A stretch of DNA of 64,000 nt from assembly GCF_019977735.1 (NCBI RefSeq), contig NZ_AP025018.1:2790001-2854000 (forward strand), in the 5' to 3' direction. Shown here in pieces: positions 45,812-54,311 of this stretch (the stretch's first letter is position 1; the number at the start of each line of letters is the position of its first letter). Both the position numbers and the translations under genes were made by a program. Origin of the DNA: Calothrix sp. PCC 7716 (lineage in GTDB: Bacteria > Cyanobacteriota > Cyanobacteriia > Cyanobacteriales > Nostocaceae). The notes below the pieces were generated by a model, which was given only the letters and a program-made list of their open reading frames with translations, was not told the origin of the DNA and searched no databases.

Positions 45812-46894
45812 ATGACTGCAACCTTACAACGTCGCGATAGCGGAAACGTATGGGAACGGTTCTGCAACTGGGTAACCAGCACCGAAAACCGCATTTATGT
45901 AGGTTGGTTCGGAGTGTTGATGATTCCTACACTGTTGTCAGCAACCATCTGCTTCATCATTGCATTTGTAGCAGCACCTCCCGTTGATATCGATGGTATC
46001 CGCGAGCCAGTAGCTGGTTCATTGATTTACGGAAACAACATCATTTCTGGTGCAGTTGTTCCTTCTTCAAACGCTATCGGTTTACACTTCTACCCAATCT
46101 GGGAAGCAGCTTCTTTAGATGAGTGGTTGTATAACGGTGGTCCTTACCAGTTGGTAGTATTCCACTTCTTGATTGGTTGCTTCGCTTACTTAGGGCGCCA
46201 GTGGGAATTATCTTACCGCTTAGGAATGCGTCCTTGGATTTGCGTTGCTTACTCTGCTCCTTTGGCATCTGCAACTGCAGTATTCTTGATTTACCCCATC
46301 GGTCAAGGTTCGTTCTCTGATGGTATGCCTTTAGGTATCTCTGGAACATTCAACTTCATGTTGGTATTCCAAGCAGAACACAATATTTTGATGCACCCCT
46401 TCCACCAATTAGGTGTAGCTGGTGTATTCGGTGGTAGCTTATTCTGTGCAATGCACGGTTCTTTGGTGACATCTTCCTTGGTTCGTGAAACCAGCGAAAC
46501 TGAAAGCCAAAACTATGGTTACAAGTTCGGTCAAGAAGAAGAAACCTACAACATCGTTGCAGCACACGGTTACTTCGGTCGCTTGATTTTCCAATACGCT
46601 TCATTCAACAACAGCCGTTCCTTGCACTTCTTCTTAGGTGCTTGGCCTGTTGTATGTATCTGGTTGACAGCATTGGGTATTTCCACAATGGCTTTCAACT
46701 TAAACGGTTTCAACTTTAACCAATCAGTACTTGATAGCGAAGGTCGTGTTATCAATACTTGGGCTGACATTCTTAACCGTGCTAACCTCGGTATGGAAGT
46801 AATGCACGAGCGTAACGCTCACAACTTCCCTCTTGACCTTGCTAGCGGTAACGCTGCTCCTGTAGCTATTGCGGCGCCTGCTATTAACGGTTAA
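45812..46894 (+). CDS. psbA: Photosystem II D1 protein
   Basis: The protein has 360 residues and is complete. It carries Tyr161, Asp170, Glu189, His190, His198, and the C-terminal His332, Glu333, Asp342 and Ala344 that bind the Mn cluster. Position 130 is Gln, as in the low-light D1:1 form, rather than Glu. The C-terminal extension [16 protein letters not shown] is the part cut by CtpA. D1 is a reaction-centre subunit in the thylakoid membrane with rapid turnover. A terminator follows, and the end of a second psbA is found at 47129. Confidence 0.98.
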   Translation: MTATLQRRDSGNVWERFCNWVTSTENRIYVGWFGVLMIPTLLSATICFIIAFVAAPPVDIDGIREPVAGSLIYGNNIISGAVVPSSNAIGLHFYPIWEAASLDEWLYNGGPYQLVVFHFLIGCFAYLGRQWELSYRLGMRPWICVAYSAPLASATAVFLIYPIGQGSFSDGMPLGISGTFNFMLVFQAEHNILMHPFHQLGVAGVFGGSLFCAMHGSLVTSSLVRETSETESQNYGYKFGQEEETYNIVAAHGYFGRLIFQYASFNNSRSLHFFLGAWPVVCIWLTALGISTMAFNLNGFNFNQSVLDSEGRVINTWADILNRANLGMEVMHERNAHNFPLDLASGNAAPVAIAAPAING

Positions 46895-46899
46895 ATATA

Positions 46900-46926
46900 G
46901 TAGAGACGCGATTTATCACGTCTCTA
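46900..46926. repeat. GTAGAGACGCGAT palindrome after psbA
   Basis: GTAGAGACGCGAT pairs with ATCACGTCTCTA with one mismatch. It is a member of the family at 1727, 23528 and 36015. Confidence 0.75.
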
Positions 46927-46942
46927 AACCCTGGACATACAA

Positions 46943-46977
46943 CGCCTTCAGTGAACCACCACTGAGGGCGCTTTTTT
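46943..46977 (+). terminator. psbA terminator
   Basis: CGCCTTCAGTG (46943-46953) pairs with CACTGAGGGCG (46960-46970) with a G-T pair, followed by CTTTTTT. This is a well-formed rho-independent terminator. Confidence 0.8.
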
Positions 46978-47064
46978 ATTTACGTATATTCTTTACGTTT
47001 CTTAACATTAAAGCAGTATTAAGCAATTAAATCAATACCCATAGTGAGTAATTACTAGCCGATA

Positions 47065-47089
47065 GTATGGTGGGCACTGCCCACCATAC
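47065..47089. repeat. GGTGGGCACTGCCCACC palindrome
   Basis: GTATGGTGGGCACTGCCCAC and the bases following form a perfect palindrome. Similar elements are at 17021, 32505 and 63096. Confidence 0.85.
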
Positions 47090-47128
47090 AACGAACTAAC
47101 GAACCAAAACTTATGACATAAACCACTA

Positions 47129-47224
47129 GTAATGCACGAACGTAACGCACATAACTTCCCACTTGATTTAGCTAGTGGTACTGAAATACCTGTAGCATTA
47201 CAGGCGCCTGTTATTAATGGTTAA
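47129..47224 (+). pseudogene. 3' end of a second psbA
   Basis: The frame reads [20 protein letters not shown], then [11 protein letters not shown] and a stop. This is the D1 C-terminus from Met331 on, with a variant extension (TEIPVALQ in place of NAAPVAIA). At DNA level it differs from the intact psbA at many third positions, so it is not a fresh duplication of it. Upstream the match stops at once. Confidence 0.85.
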
Positions 47225-47286
47225 TTTATTTCTCAAAACCTAATATTTTTTATTAAAGGGGGAAATAGCTGTGATTAATTTTATAG

Positions 47287-47610
47287 ACAGGTGTTGACAA
47301 TTATGTTGATGCATTTGGTGAAATTGTACCACCTCCAGCCTTAGACGGCCCTCCCTACGGCAACCCACTCGACCTTGAACCAGGTAAGTTTAACTGGACA
47401 GGTGGTACAAGCCTCAAAGATGGCAAACTTTATGTAGGCGATTTTTTCCAAGGTCGCGTCCAAGTGTTAGATGTAAATAATACTAATAGCACTAGAATCC
47501 CAGAAGCTAGCTCAGTATTAGGTTTAGCAGTACTAGTAACTTTTGCTGTGGCTAGCAAACTCAAAAGAAACCTGGTTTCCCCAGCACTGAATAAAACAAT
47601 CCTCAAGTAA
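47287..47610 (+). pseudogene. 3' fragment of a PEP-CTERM protein gene
   Basis: This 107-codon open frame has no usable start and an in-frame TAG just before it. It reads GKFNWTGGTSLKDGKLYVGD, FFQGRVQVLDVN, then the sorting signal IPEASSVLGLAVLVTFAVAS and KLKRN. PEP-CTERM tails (V/I-P-E-P-like motif, membrane helix, basic end) direct proteins to exosortase. The preceding part resembles a beta-propeller blade. After KLKRN the frame enters a REP palindrome, so the last twelve or so residues may be acquired sequence. Confidence 0.7.
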
Positions 47611-47633
47611 ACCCAAAGGAAACCAGGTTTCTA
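47566..47633. repeat. REP palindromes left of the RAYT gene
   Basis: GAAACCTGGTTTCC (47567-47580) and GGAAACCAGGTTTC (47619-47632) are opposite-facing variants of the GAAACC(N)GGTTTC palindrome, 52 bases apart. They are 70 bases upstream of the transposase start. Confidence 0.8.
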
Positions 47634-47702
47634 AGATTTATTAAACAATTGGCATAAAAAAACAAAAAAAGCTATAAAATAAAAACTATAAAATACAACT
47701 TT

Positions 47703-48281
47703 ATGCCAATTCGCAAAACACAATTTAAATCAGGAAACTACTATCACATCTATAATCGAGGAAACAACCGTCAAAAAATATTCTTTCAAAATCAAAACTA
47801 CTCGTACTTCCAACGGCTCATCAAAAAACACCTAATAGACAATCAAGTCGAAATAATAGCATATTGCTTAATGCCCAACCACTACCACCTATTAATTCAC
47901 CTCAACAACGATAATCTATCAGAATTAATGCAAGCATTTGCCTTATCATACACCAAAGCCATCAACAACCGCTTCAACAGAGTCGGTTCACTCTTCCAAG
48001 GGCCATTTCAATCCATCCACGTAGATACAGACGAATACTTGTTACACCTATCACGTTACATTCATCTAAATCCAGTCGGCGCCAACTTAGTCAAAAAACC
48101 TCAAGATTGGATATACTCAAGTTACCTAGACTACATCATCCCGAAAAAAGATAGCTTTGTTAAAAAAGATAAGATATTGGAATACTTTGATTTAGAATAT
48201 CTAGCACCCGAAGATTCTTACCGCTCTTTCGTCGAGTCTCAGCAGGAAGAAGAAAGTTTTAAACATTTGATTTTAGAATAG
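47703..48281 (+). CDS. REP-associated tyrosine transposase (RAYT, Y1 HUH family)
   Basis: This 192-residue protein begins YYHIYNRGNNRQKIFFQ, a RAYT hallmark. It has the HUH pair in YCLMPNHYHLLIH (His60, His62), SYTKAINNRFNRVGSLFQGPF and YLLHLSRYIHLNPV. WIYSSYLDY near 137-145 probably contains the nucleophilic Tyr. RAYTs are single-copy, domesticated relatives of IS200/IS605 transposases that act on REP palindromes. Matching palindromes lie on both sides here, and inverted tandem copies at 48.65-49.13 kb. All catalytic residues seem intact. Confidence 0.9.
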   Translation: MPIRKTQFKSGNYYHIYNRGNNRQKIFFQNQNYSYFQRLIKKHLIDNQVEIIAYCLMPNHYHLLIHLNNDNLSELMQAFALSYTKAINNRFNRVGSLFQGPFQSIHVDTDEYLLHLSRYIHLNPVGANLVKKPQDWIYSSYLDYIIPKKDSFVKKDKILEYFDLEYLAPEDSYRSFVESQQEEESFKHLILE

Positions 48282-48291
48282 GCGCCTTCTA

Positions 48292-48651
48292 TTACTCACT
48301 AGCATAAGTTGGATTTAGCTCTCTAATAGAAGGTGGATGTAACCCCAAAACCATTTGCGATTTTGGAATACCATTATTTGATAGCTCTTCTCCAATATCT
48401 ACATCACTTTGGTTGTGTTGAATCCAAACTTTATCATTAATAATCTCAACGTGAATAACTGGGTGAAAAACTCGTTCTTCTTCATCTACCCAACCGTGAC
48501 AAAGCACTTGGAAACGATTTGATTGTCGGTCGAATATTTGTACAATCTGTAATGTCTTTGGAAATACGTTTGTAGAAATAGCTTCCGATAAAGTTTTGAT
48601 GATAGCTTGCTGATAAATTTTTATTATTGGTGCAGAATCGCGAGGTTCCAT
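48292..48651 (-). CDS. xisI: XisI family protein
   Basis: The protein has 119 residues from the ATG ending at 48651. It shows IYQQAIIKTLSEA, VQIFDRQSNRFQVLCHGWV, HVEIINDKVWIQHNQSDVDIGEELSNNGIPKSQMVLGLHPPSIREL, a clear XisI. A longer frame (to 48699) would translate a REP palindrome as KETRF and is not credible. No xisH is adjacent. It resembles the orphan XisI at 18351 more than the XisH-linked one. Its stop lies 10 bases from the RAYT stop, so the genes converge. Confidence 0.85.
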   Translation of the reverse strand: MEPRDSAPIIKIYQQAIIKTLSEAISTNVFPKTLQIVQIFDRQSNRFQVLCHGWVDEEERVFHPVIHVEIINDKVWIQHNQSDVDIGEELSNNGIPKSQMVLGLHPPSIRELNPTYASE

Positions 48652-48765
48652 AAACCGGGTTTCTTTTACACTGAAACTAAAAGAAACCCGGTTTCTCAAG
48701 CTCTATTGGCGCCCTAAAACCCAGTTTCTCTCACACTCAGTATAACAATCTCGAACTGAAACCTG
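48651..48765. repeat. REP palindromes upstream of xisI
   Basis: AAACCGGGTTTCTTTT (48652-48667) and AAGAAACCCGGTTTCTC (48681-48697) form an inverted pair over the xisI 5' end. Weaker copies follow at about 48716 and 48757. Confidence 0.75.
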
Positions 48766-48826
48766 ATTTGTTAAATTTTATTGGCGCCATGAAACCTTAA
48801 TGTTTATTTAATATTTTTTTGGTATT

Positions 48827-49138
48827 GGGAGATTTTTCGTGACGCTGAGAAACCGGGTTTCTTTTCGTTTATTTTGAGGATTGTTATGTTCAGTGTGGGA
48901 GAAACCCGGTTTCTTACTGATTTGGTTATTGGGGGATTTTTCGTGACGCTGAGAAACCGGGTTTCTTTTCGTTTATTTTGAGGATTGTTATGTTCAGTGT
49001 GGGAGAAACCCGGTTTCTTACTGATTTGGTTATTGGGGGATTTTTCGTGACGCTGAGAAACCGGGTTTCTTTTCGTTTATTTTGAGGATTGTTATGTTTA
49101 GTGTGGGAGAAACCCGGTTTCTTACTGATTTACAAAAT
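48827..49138. repeat. Three tandem 104-bp units, each with two REP palindromes
   Basis: Units start at 48827, 48931 and 49035 and are nearly identical. Each contains GAGAAACCGGGTTTCTTTTC, an AT-rich linker of about 35 bases, then GGAGAAACCCGGTTTCTTAC. The two palindromes in a unit are in inverse orientation, as in bacterial BIMEs. The array ends 200 bases before the CyRepA1 start codon. 49139-49340 contains no other recognised feature. Confidence 0.9.
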
Positions 49139-49340
49139 TTATGAGATGTAAAATATCACAATACATACTTATTGATTGAACGGTAAGCTTGGGGGGAGCA
49201 AAGTGGGGAGTGGGGAGCGAGGTATTTTAGGTTACAATATAATATAGATTACCCTAGAGTCTTTACTTAGTACCTATATCGAAAAAAGTGGATGCATGTT
49301 AAGTTGTTTGCATCGTATGAAGCATTGAAGCTCAGGTAAC

Positions 49341-52300
49341 ATGTATCGGTACTATCTGCATCCACAGCATTTTGACGAGTTAGTTCGAGATAGTGGTATT
49401 GATTCGGATATCGCGAGCTTAAATTTCAGTTCACTTCAAGATAATGGCGCCTATGATTACTTGTTGATTTCTGAGCAGGTTCCGCGTACTAATACGGGGA
49501 TGGTCAGAAATAGCTGGTTGCAGCGTTACGCACATGTTAGTTCTGGGGGTTGGTGGTGTTCGGGACTTGACCCGTTGAATAATTGGGAAAGTATGGAGTG
49601 GGGTTGTTTTAAGCCAAATCAACCTCGACTGAATCAGAAGGGTAAAAATATTAAGTATGAGCATCCTCCAGGAACAGCTACGCGCGTATTTTGCCTGCGT
49701 GTGACATTGCCTGTGTGGGAGAAAGTTTGTCAACGTTATGGTATAGATTTACCATGCAATATATATATTAATCAAAGTGGTGAAGCTGAGGGTTTTTGGC
49801 AGTGGGTGATTGAGCGTTCGATACCAGTTATTATTTGTGAGGGTGTTAAAAAAGCTGCTGCTTTATTATCGTTAGGTTATGTTGCAATTGCGATACCTGG
49901 AATTACTAGTGGTTATCGTGTTAATAAGAATGAATTTGGTAAAGTTATTAGTCGGCAGCTTATACCAGATTTAGCAGCTTTTACACTTACAGTCAGGCGC
50001 CAATTTTACATTTGTTTCGATTTTGAGACAGAACCGAGAAAAATTGCTGCTGTTGATAATGCAATTTCTCAGCTTGGTTTGCTGTTTCAATCTCAAAATT
50101 GTGCAGTCCAGGTGATGAAGTTACCTGGTAAAGAAAAAGGTGTTGATGAATTTATTGTTGAGCAAGGCGCCTCGGCCGTCGATAATATATATAGTCACAG
50201 TTTAGATTTAGAGACATATTTAGCTCTTTGTAAACCTCATGCTCAATTAACGGTTTCAGCTGCACTGACAGTAAATCGTCGTTATTTAGGTGAAATACCT
50301 CTGCCAAATTCTGGTTTAGTTGGTGTAAAGTCAGCAAAAGGAACGGGAAAAACAACTGCACTACAAAAAGTAATCGAATCGGCAAAAGTAAATAACTGTC
50401 CCATTTTATTAATCACCCACCGAATCCAACTTGGAAAATTCCTCTGCGACAAAATCGGTATCGACTGGGGATTCGGAGAACATACAACCACGTATTCAGC
50501 ACACCCAACACTCAAAACTCAGCACTCAGCACTTAGCACTCATCACTCTCTTGGTTTGTGTGTAGATTCAATTTGGAAACTTAATGCGAATGATTGGGCA
50601 GGTGGGATAATAATTTTAGACGAAGTTGAACAGTCTTTATCACACTTGCTTCATAGTACTACTTGTAAAGATAAGCGCGTCAAGCTTCTCAAAGCATTCC
50701 AGGAACTTATTAATATTGTGTTAACAACAGGTGGTTTAGTAATTGCCCAAGATGCTGACTTATCAGATATTTCCCTGGAGTACATACAGCAGTTAGCAGG
50801 AATAGAAATAACTCCTTGGGTGCTAGAAAATGAATGGCAACCTGAGAAAGGTTGGGATATCTCGTTTTATGATTCTCCTAACCCTACTCCCTTAATTCAA
50901 CAGCTTGAACTTGACTTAATAGCTGGACGTAAATGTTATGTTACTACCGATAGTCGTGCAGGACGATATAGTTGTGAAACTATTGAACGTTATTTAAGAG
51001 AACGTTTAGAGCGTTTATATAGAATATCTCCTAAATCATTGGTGATAAGCAGCAGCACAACTAATACTCCTGGACATGCAGCAGTAGACTTTGCTGCTGA
51101 AATCAATCAGAAAGTTACAGATTACGATTTAGTGTTAGTGACACCTAGTTTAGGAACAGGTGTTAGTATCGACGTTCAGCACTTTGACCGTGTTTACGGA
51201 ATTTTTCAAGGTGTAATTCCTGACTCAGAGGCAAGACAAGCATTATCACGTGTTCGTGACTCTGTACCACGTGCAGTATGGTGTGCAAAACGAGGAATTG
51301 GAATAATTGGCAGTGGTAGCACTAATTATCGATTACTATCACAGTGGTATCAGGAAAACCAAAAGGAAAATTTAGCCTTACTAAGTCCCTTACACCATGT
51401 TGATGTAGACTTACCGTTGGTATATGACCCTATACATTTACGAACTTGGGCAAAACTATCAGCACGTATAAATGCTTCGATTTGTATGTACCGTCAGTCA
51501 ATGAAAGATGGTTTAATCGCAGATGGTCATCAAATATGGTTACGCAGCAATGCTGTACATCAAAATATTATCCGCGATTTACGTCATGCTTTTTTGGCAA
51601 CAGACCCTGAAGACTTGCCAACTCGTCGCAGATTAATGTTAGAAATTGTTAAAGTCCAAAAAGACTGGCGCCATTCTCGGCAAAAGTCTAAAGAAATTAG
51701 CTGTAGTATTAAGAAAATTAAACGCCAAAATCAAATAGTTGGCGCCAATGCTGTTGCAAACGCCAAAGATATAGATAAAGTAGAGTACGAGAAAATATCA
51801 GCCAAACACTCACATAGCGAACAAGAACGTCATCAAATAGATAAATATACACTTCGACAACGCTATGGTGTCCCCGTAACCCCAGAATTAAAGATGCGTG
51901 ATGACCAGGGGTATTATGCTCAACTGTTAATACACTATCATCTCACACACGAAAGCGAATATTTTAGACTCAAAGACAAACAAGAATGGTATCAACAGTT
52001 ATTATCAGGTGACGGAAAAGTGTTTTTACCCGACTTAAAAACTTACACATTAAAAGTTGAAGCATTACGCGCGTTAGGAATGCAACAATTTTTAGAGTCA
52101 GGACGCACCTTTACAGAACATGAAACAGATTTACTAAGACTAAAAAATACAGTATCGCAGTGTAGTCAACATATCAAGCGAGTTTTGGGTATTAACTTGG
52201 TTAAAGATAACGACCAAGTTCCAACCATAAAAATACTCAGTCGATTATTAAATTTGCTAGGTTTAAAATTAAAGCGAGCAAACGGAATTTATCAAATTGA

Positions 52301-52469
52301 TTCGGTAACACTCAACGATGGTAGGGAGGAGATATTTACTATTTGGCAACAACGTGACGAGTTAATGTTGGTAAACACAAAGGTAAATTTTGATGTCGAT
52401 AAAAATCACGTTAATTCTTCTCCAACTCGCTCAGAAAGTAGTTTACCAATGGATAAAGTGCCGTTTTAA
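49341..52469 (+). CDS. CyRepA1-type plasmid replication protein
   Basis: This 1042-residue protein matches the large cyanobacterial replication proteins annotated as CyRepA1. A DUF3854/TOPRIM-like part has IPVIICEGVKKAAALLSLGYVAIAIPG (about 155-181) and FYICFDFETEPRK. A superfamily-type helicase follows: Walker A GVKSAKGTGKTTALQ (about 327-341), HRIQLGKFL, Walker B IIILDEVEQSLSH, and LVTPSLGTGVSIDVQHFDRVYG with QALSRVRD as late helicase motifs. Residues about 388-404 (TLKTQHSALSTHHS) are encoded by CACTCAG heptamer repeats inserted in frame between helicase motifs. It is surrounded by chromosomal genes, so it suggests an integrated plasmid. Confidence 0.82.
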   Translation: MYRYYLHPQHFDELVRDSGIDSDIASLNFSSLQDNGAYDYLLISEQVPRTNTGMVRNSWLQRYAHVSSGGWWCSGLDPLNNWESMEWGCFKPNQPRLNQKGKNIKYEHPPGTATRVFCLRVTLPVWEKVCQRYGIDLPCNIYINQSGEAEGFWQWVIERSIPVIICEGVKKAAALLSLGYVAIAIPGITSGYRVNKNEFGKVISRQLIPDLAAFTLTVRRQFYICFDFETEPRKIAAVDNAISQLGLLFQSQNCAVQVMKLPGKEKGVDEFIVEQGASAVDNIYSHSLDLETYLALCKPHAQLTVSAALTVNRRYLGEIPLPNSGLVGVKSAKGTGKTTALQKVIESAKVNNCPILLITHRIQLGKFLCDKIGIDWGFGEHTTTYSAHPTLKTQHSALSTHHSLGLCVDSIWKLNANDWAGGIIILDEVEQSLSHLLHSTTCKDKRVKLLKAFQELINIVLTTGGLVIAQDADLSDISLEYIQQLAGIEITPWVLENEWQPEKGWDISFYDSPNPTPLIQQLELDLIAGRKCYVTTDSRAGRYSCETIERYLRERLERLYRISPKSLVISSSTTNTPGHAAVDFAAEINQKVTDYDLVLVTPSLGTGVSIDVQHFDRVYGIFQGVIPDSEARQALSRVRDSVPRAVWCAKRGIGIIGSGSTNYRLLSQWYQENQKENLALLSPLHHVDVDLPLVYDPIHLRTWAKLSARINASICMYRQSMKDGLIADGHQIWLRSNAVHQNIIRDLRHAFLATDPEDLPTRRRLMLEIVKVQKDWRHSRQKSKEISCSIKKIKRQNQIVGANAVANAKDIDKVEYEKISAKHSHSEQERHQIDKYTLRQRYGVPVTPELKMRDDQGYYAQLLIHYHLTHESEYFRLKDKQEWYQQLLSGDGKVFLPDLKTYTLKVEALRALGMQQFLESGRTFTEHETDLLRLKNTVSQCSQHIKRVLGINLVKDNDQVPTIKILSRLLNLLGLKLKRANGIYQIDSVTLNDGREEIFTIWQQRDELMLVNTKVNFDVDKNHVNSSPTRSESSLPMDKVPF

Positions 52470-52670
52470 AATGCTGTTTAATGTTAGGTTTGATACAATA
52501 AAAGCTTAAGTAAAATGGACTCTTCTTTCTGCTCGTAATGGTACTGACTATAAACTAGTGCAGCGTGGCTAAAATAACTATCCAGTTAGAAAAAGTCAAA
52601 AAGCTTATCAAATAAGGAATATTCCTTCTGCCGTCTGCCTTCTATCTTCTGCCTTCTGGCACTAGTTTAC

Positions 52671-52979
52671 TTATTTAGGCGCCACTTACAACAAGGTATC
52701 AACCAAAAAGAATTTCTCGTAGCAGTAATCAAAAATCTCAGGCGCCAAAATATCAATTATGTAGAATTACAGGGTAGTTTGGCAAGAAGTGTATCATTTG
52801 ATGACTTTAGACAGATAGTAGGAAGTGAAACCCCTATCAATGTTCGTTTTCTTACCTTAGTAAATACTTATAGACTAGTCACAAAACCATCAAACCCAGA
52901 AAAATTAATATTAAAAGAAGATATAAGTATGAATTATTGCCCCCAGAGAAAAAAGATAACTTTGATATGTCACACCTGA
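52671..52979 (+). CDS. Unknown ORF, possible fragment
   Basis: From about 52671 a frame reads LFRRHLQQGINQKEFLVAVI, then KNLRRQNINYVELQGSLARS and FDDFRQIVGSETPINVRFLT, ending at 52979. The first ATG or TTG (52779) leaves 66 residues. The upstream part has protein-like composition, so it may be the 3' end of a broken gene. I do not recognise a family. Confidence 0.35.
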   Translation, partial: LFRRHLQQGINQKEFLVAVIKNLRRQNINYVELQGSLARSVSFDDFRQIVGSETPINVRFLTLVNTYRLVTKPSNPEKLILKEDISMNYCPQRKKITLICHT

Positions 52980-53093
52980 TTTTAGAAGCATAAGAATACC
53001 TACAAAACATTGTCCCGCGTTTGGGAGGACAACCAAAATAACTCGGCGCCATTCCAATACCCAGTGAGCGTAAAACTACGGAGCAATTGTACT

Positions 53094-53792
53094 ATGTCAA
53101 ATCAATCAAGGTGGCTTGTATATCTCTCAGATTTAAAATTGGAAGCTCATGAACAGTGGGTTAGTAACGGATGTGTTGATGATGGACGCTTAATGGTTCA
53201 TGAGCGTAACTTGTCAGGAGCAAATATACCAGGCGCCAATTTGATCAAAGCACAATTTATAAAGTGTAATTTGAGTAGTGTAAATGTACGAGGTGGTGAT
53301 TTAACCAGCATTGAGCTAGTAGAGTGTAACTTAGATTCGGCAATGCTAGAATTATCAACGTTAGATAAAGCCACTATTAAAGATTGTAAATTTGTTGGGG
53401 CTTATCTCAATGCTACAAATTTTATAGGTGCCAGAGTCTCAGGTGGAGATTGGAGCAAAACAGATTTACACAGGTCAGATTGGAATAGTGCGGTTATAGA
53501 AAGTGTATGCTTGGGTAGAGCTAGGTTGCAAGGAGCGAGACTTCATAGAGCTATTTTTAATGATTGTAACTTGCAAGCTGCCAACTTAATCGCCACAACC
53601 GCACACGACACTGTATTTAACCGTTGCGACTTTAGGAATACTGACCTAGAAGAATTTACTATAAAGAATACCACATTTTACAAGTGTGGATTTTATAACT
53701 GCACAGGCGCCCCTAAGATAAAAGGAAAGTGTGAGTTTATAGAACCTGATTTATCTGTATATTTTGATGGAAGTAAAATAGTCGAGCGTTGA
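53094..53792 (+). CDS. Pentapeptide-repeat-like protein
   Basis: The protein has 232 residues from ATG 53094, with GGAG upstream at 53081. After a leader (VYLSDLKLEAHEQWVSNG) it has degenerate A(N/D)LXX repeats from about 38 to 200: RNLSGANIPGANLIKAQFIK, GARVSGGDWSKTDLHRSDWN, CNLQAANL and CDFRNTDLEEF. These should form a right-handed beta-helix. It is often a protein-binding or DNA-mimic scaffold; no specific role can be read here. It lies just upstream of the NLR-like cluster on the same strand. Confidence 0.8.
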   Translation: MSNQSRWLVYLSDLKLEAHEQWVSNGCVDDGRLMVHERNLSGANIPGANLIKAQFIKCNLSSVNVRGGDLTSIELVECNLDSAMLELSTLDKATIKDCKFVGAYLNATNFIGARVSGGDWSKTDLHRSDWNSAVIESVCLGRARLQGARLHRAIFNDCNLQAANLIATTAHDTVFNRCDFRNTDLEEFTIKNTTFYKCGFYNCTGAPKIKGKCEFIEPDLSVYFDGSKIVER

Positions 53793-53837
53793 TAAACTTT
53801 TAACGCTTTGGAGCCAAGCATCACTCACTATATAAAA

Positions 53838-53930
53838 ATGCATACTGTAACTTTAAATGGAACCAGGTTTCAGGTATCAGAAGACCCTGATAAACTTATT
53901 GCCGATTTTTTAGCTGTCTTCACTATCTGA
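53838..53930 (+). CDS. Very small ORF
   Basis: It encodes MHTVTLNGTRFQVSEDPDKL, then IADFLAVFTI, 30 residues. It ends 10 bases before the next frame. Composition is protein-like, but it may be the start of a gene broken before 53941. No family recognised. Confidence 0.3.
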   Translation: MHTVTLNGTRFQVSEDPDKLIADFLAVFTI

Positions 53931-53940
53931 TTACTATATT

Positions 53941-54213
53941 TTGCAAGTTGAAGAACTTTTTATTCCTGATGGAGAAGGAATAGATGACCTTTATGGCGAT
54001 GTTAATATATATGCTTATCGCGCGCGGCACATAGATGATTTACCAGAGTATACATCTAAACTGGAACAACTTAATATCCTTGAAAACGAAGTCTGGATAA
54101 TTTCAGCATCTGGCTTTTGTTATGAAGTCCAGCCTATAATTATTTTTGGTGATGAACTAAGGCAAATAATTAAAGAAGCCCAGAAGTTCGTAAAATGTGA
54201 TAGGTTGAATTAG
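53941..54213 (+). CDS. Hypothetical acidic protein
   Basis: The 90-residue frame starts with TTG: VEELFIPDGEGIDDLYGDVNIYAYRA, then VWIISASGFCYEVQPIIIFGDELRQIIKEA. It looks like a small alpha/beta protein. I do not recognise it. Lack of an ATG and of a good ribosome binding site leaves the start, and possibly an upstream part at 53838, in doubt. Confidence 0.45.
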   Translation: MQVEELFIPDGEGIDDLYGDVNIYAYRARHIDDLPEYTSKLEQLNILENEVWIISASGFCYEVQPIIIFGDELRQIIKEAQKFVKCDRLN

Positions 54214-54311
54214 ACTGGCGCCGTGATAACAAATAGGACAATTTATACCTTATCCGACTTTTCAAACATCCTCTAAAACTTTATTCTCGCTCCTTGGAGC
54301 GAAAATCGAAT

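Noticed and set aside
48827-49138. Possible CRISPR array from regularly spaced repeats
   Set aside because: The period is 104 bp with the whole unit conserved, so there are no unique spacers, and no cas gene is nearby. It is a REP/BIME tandem array.
53010-53093. Longer N-terminus for the pentapeptide protein
   Set aside because: The upstream start lacks a ribosome binding site and the extra residues do not look like the family; ATG 53094 has GGAG upstream.
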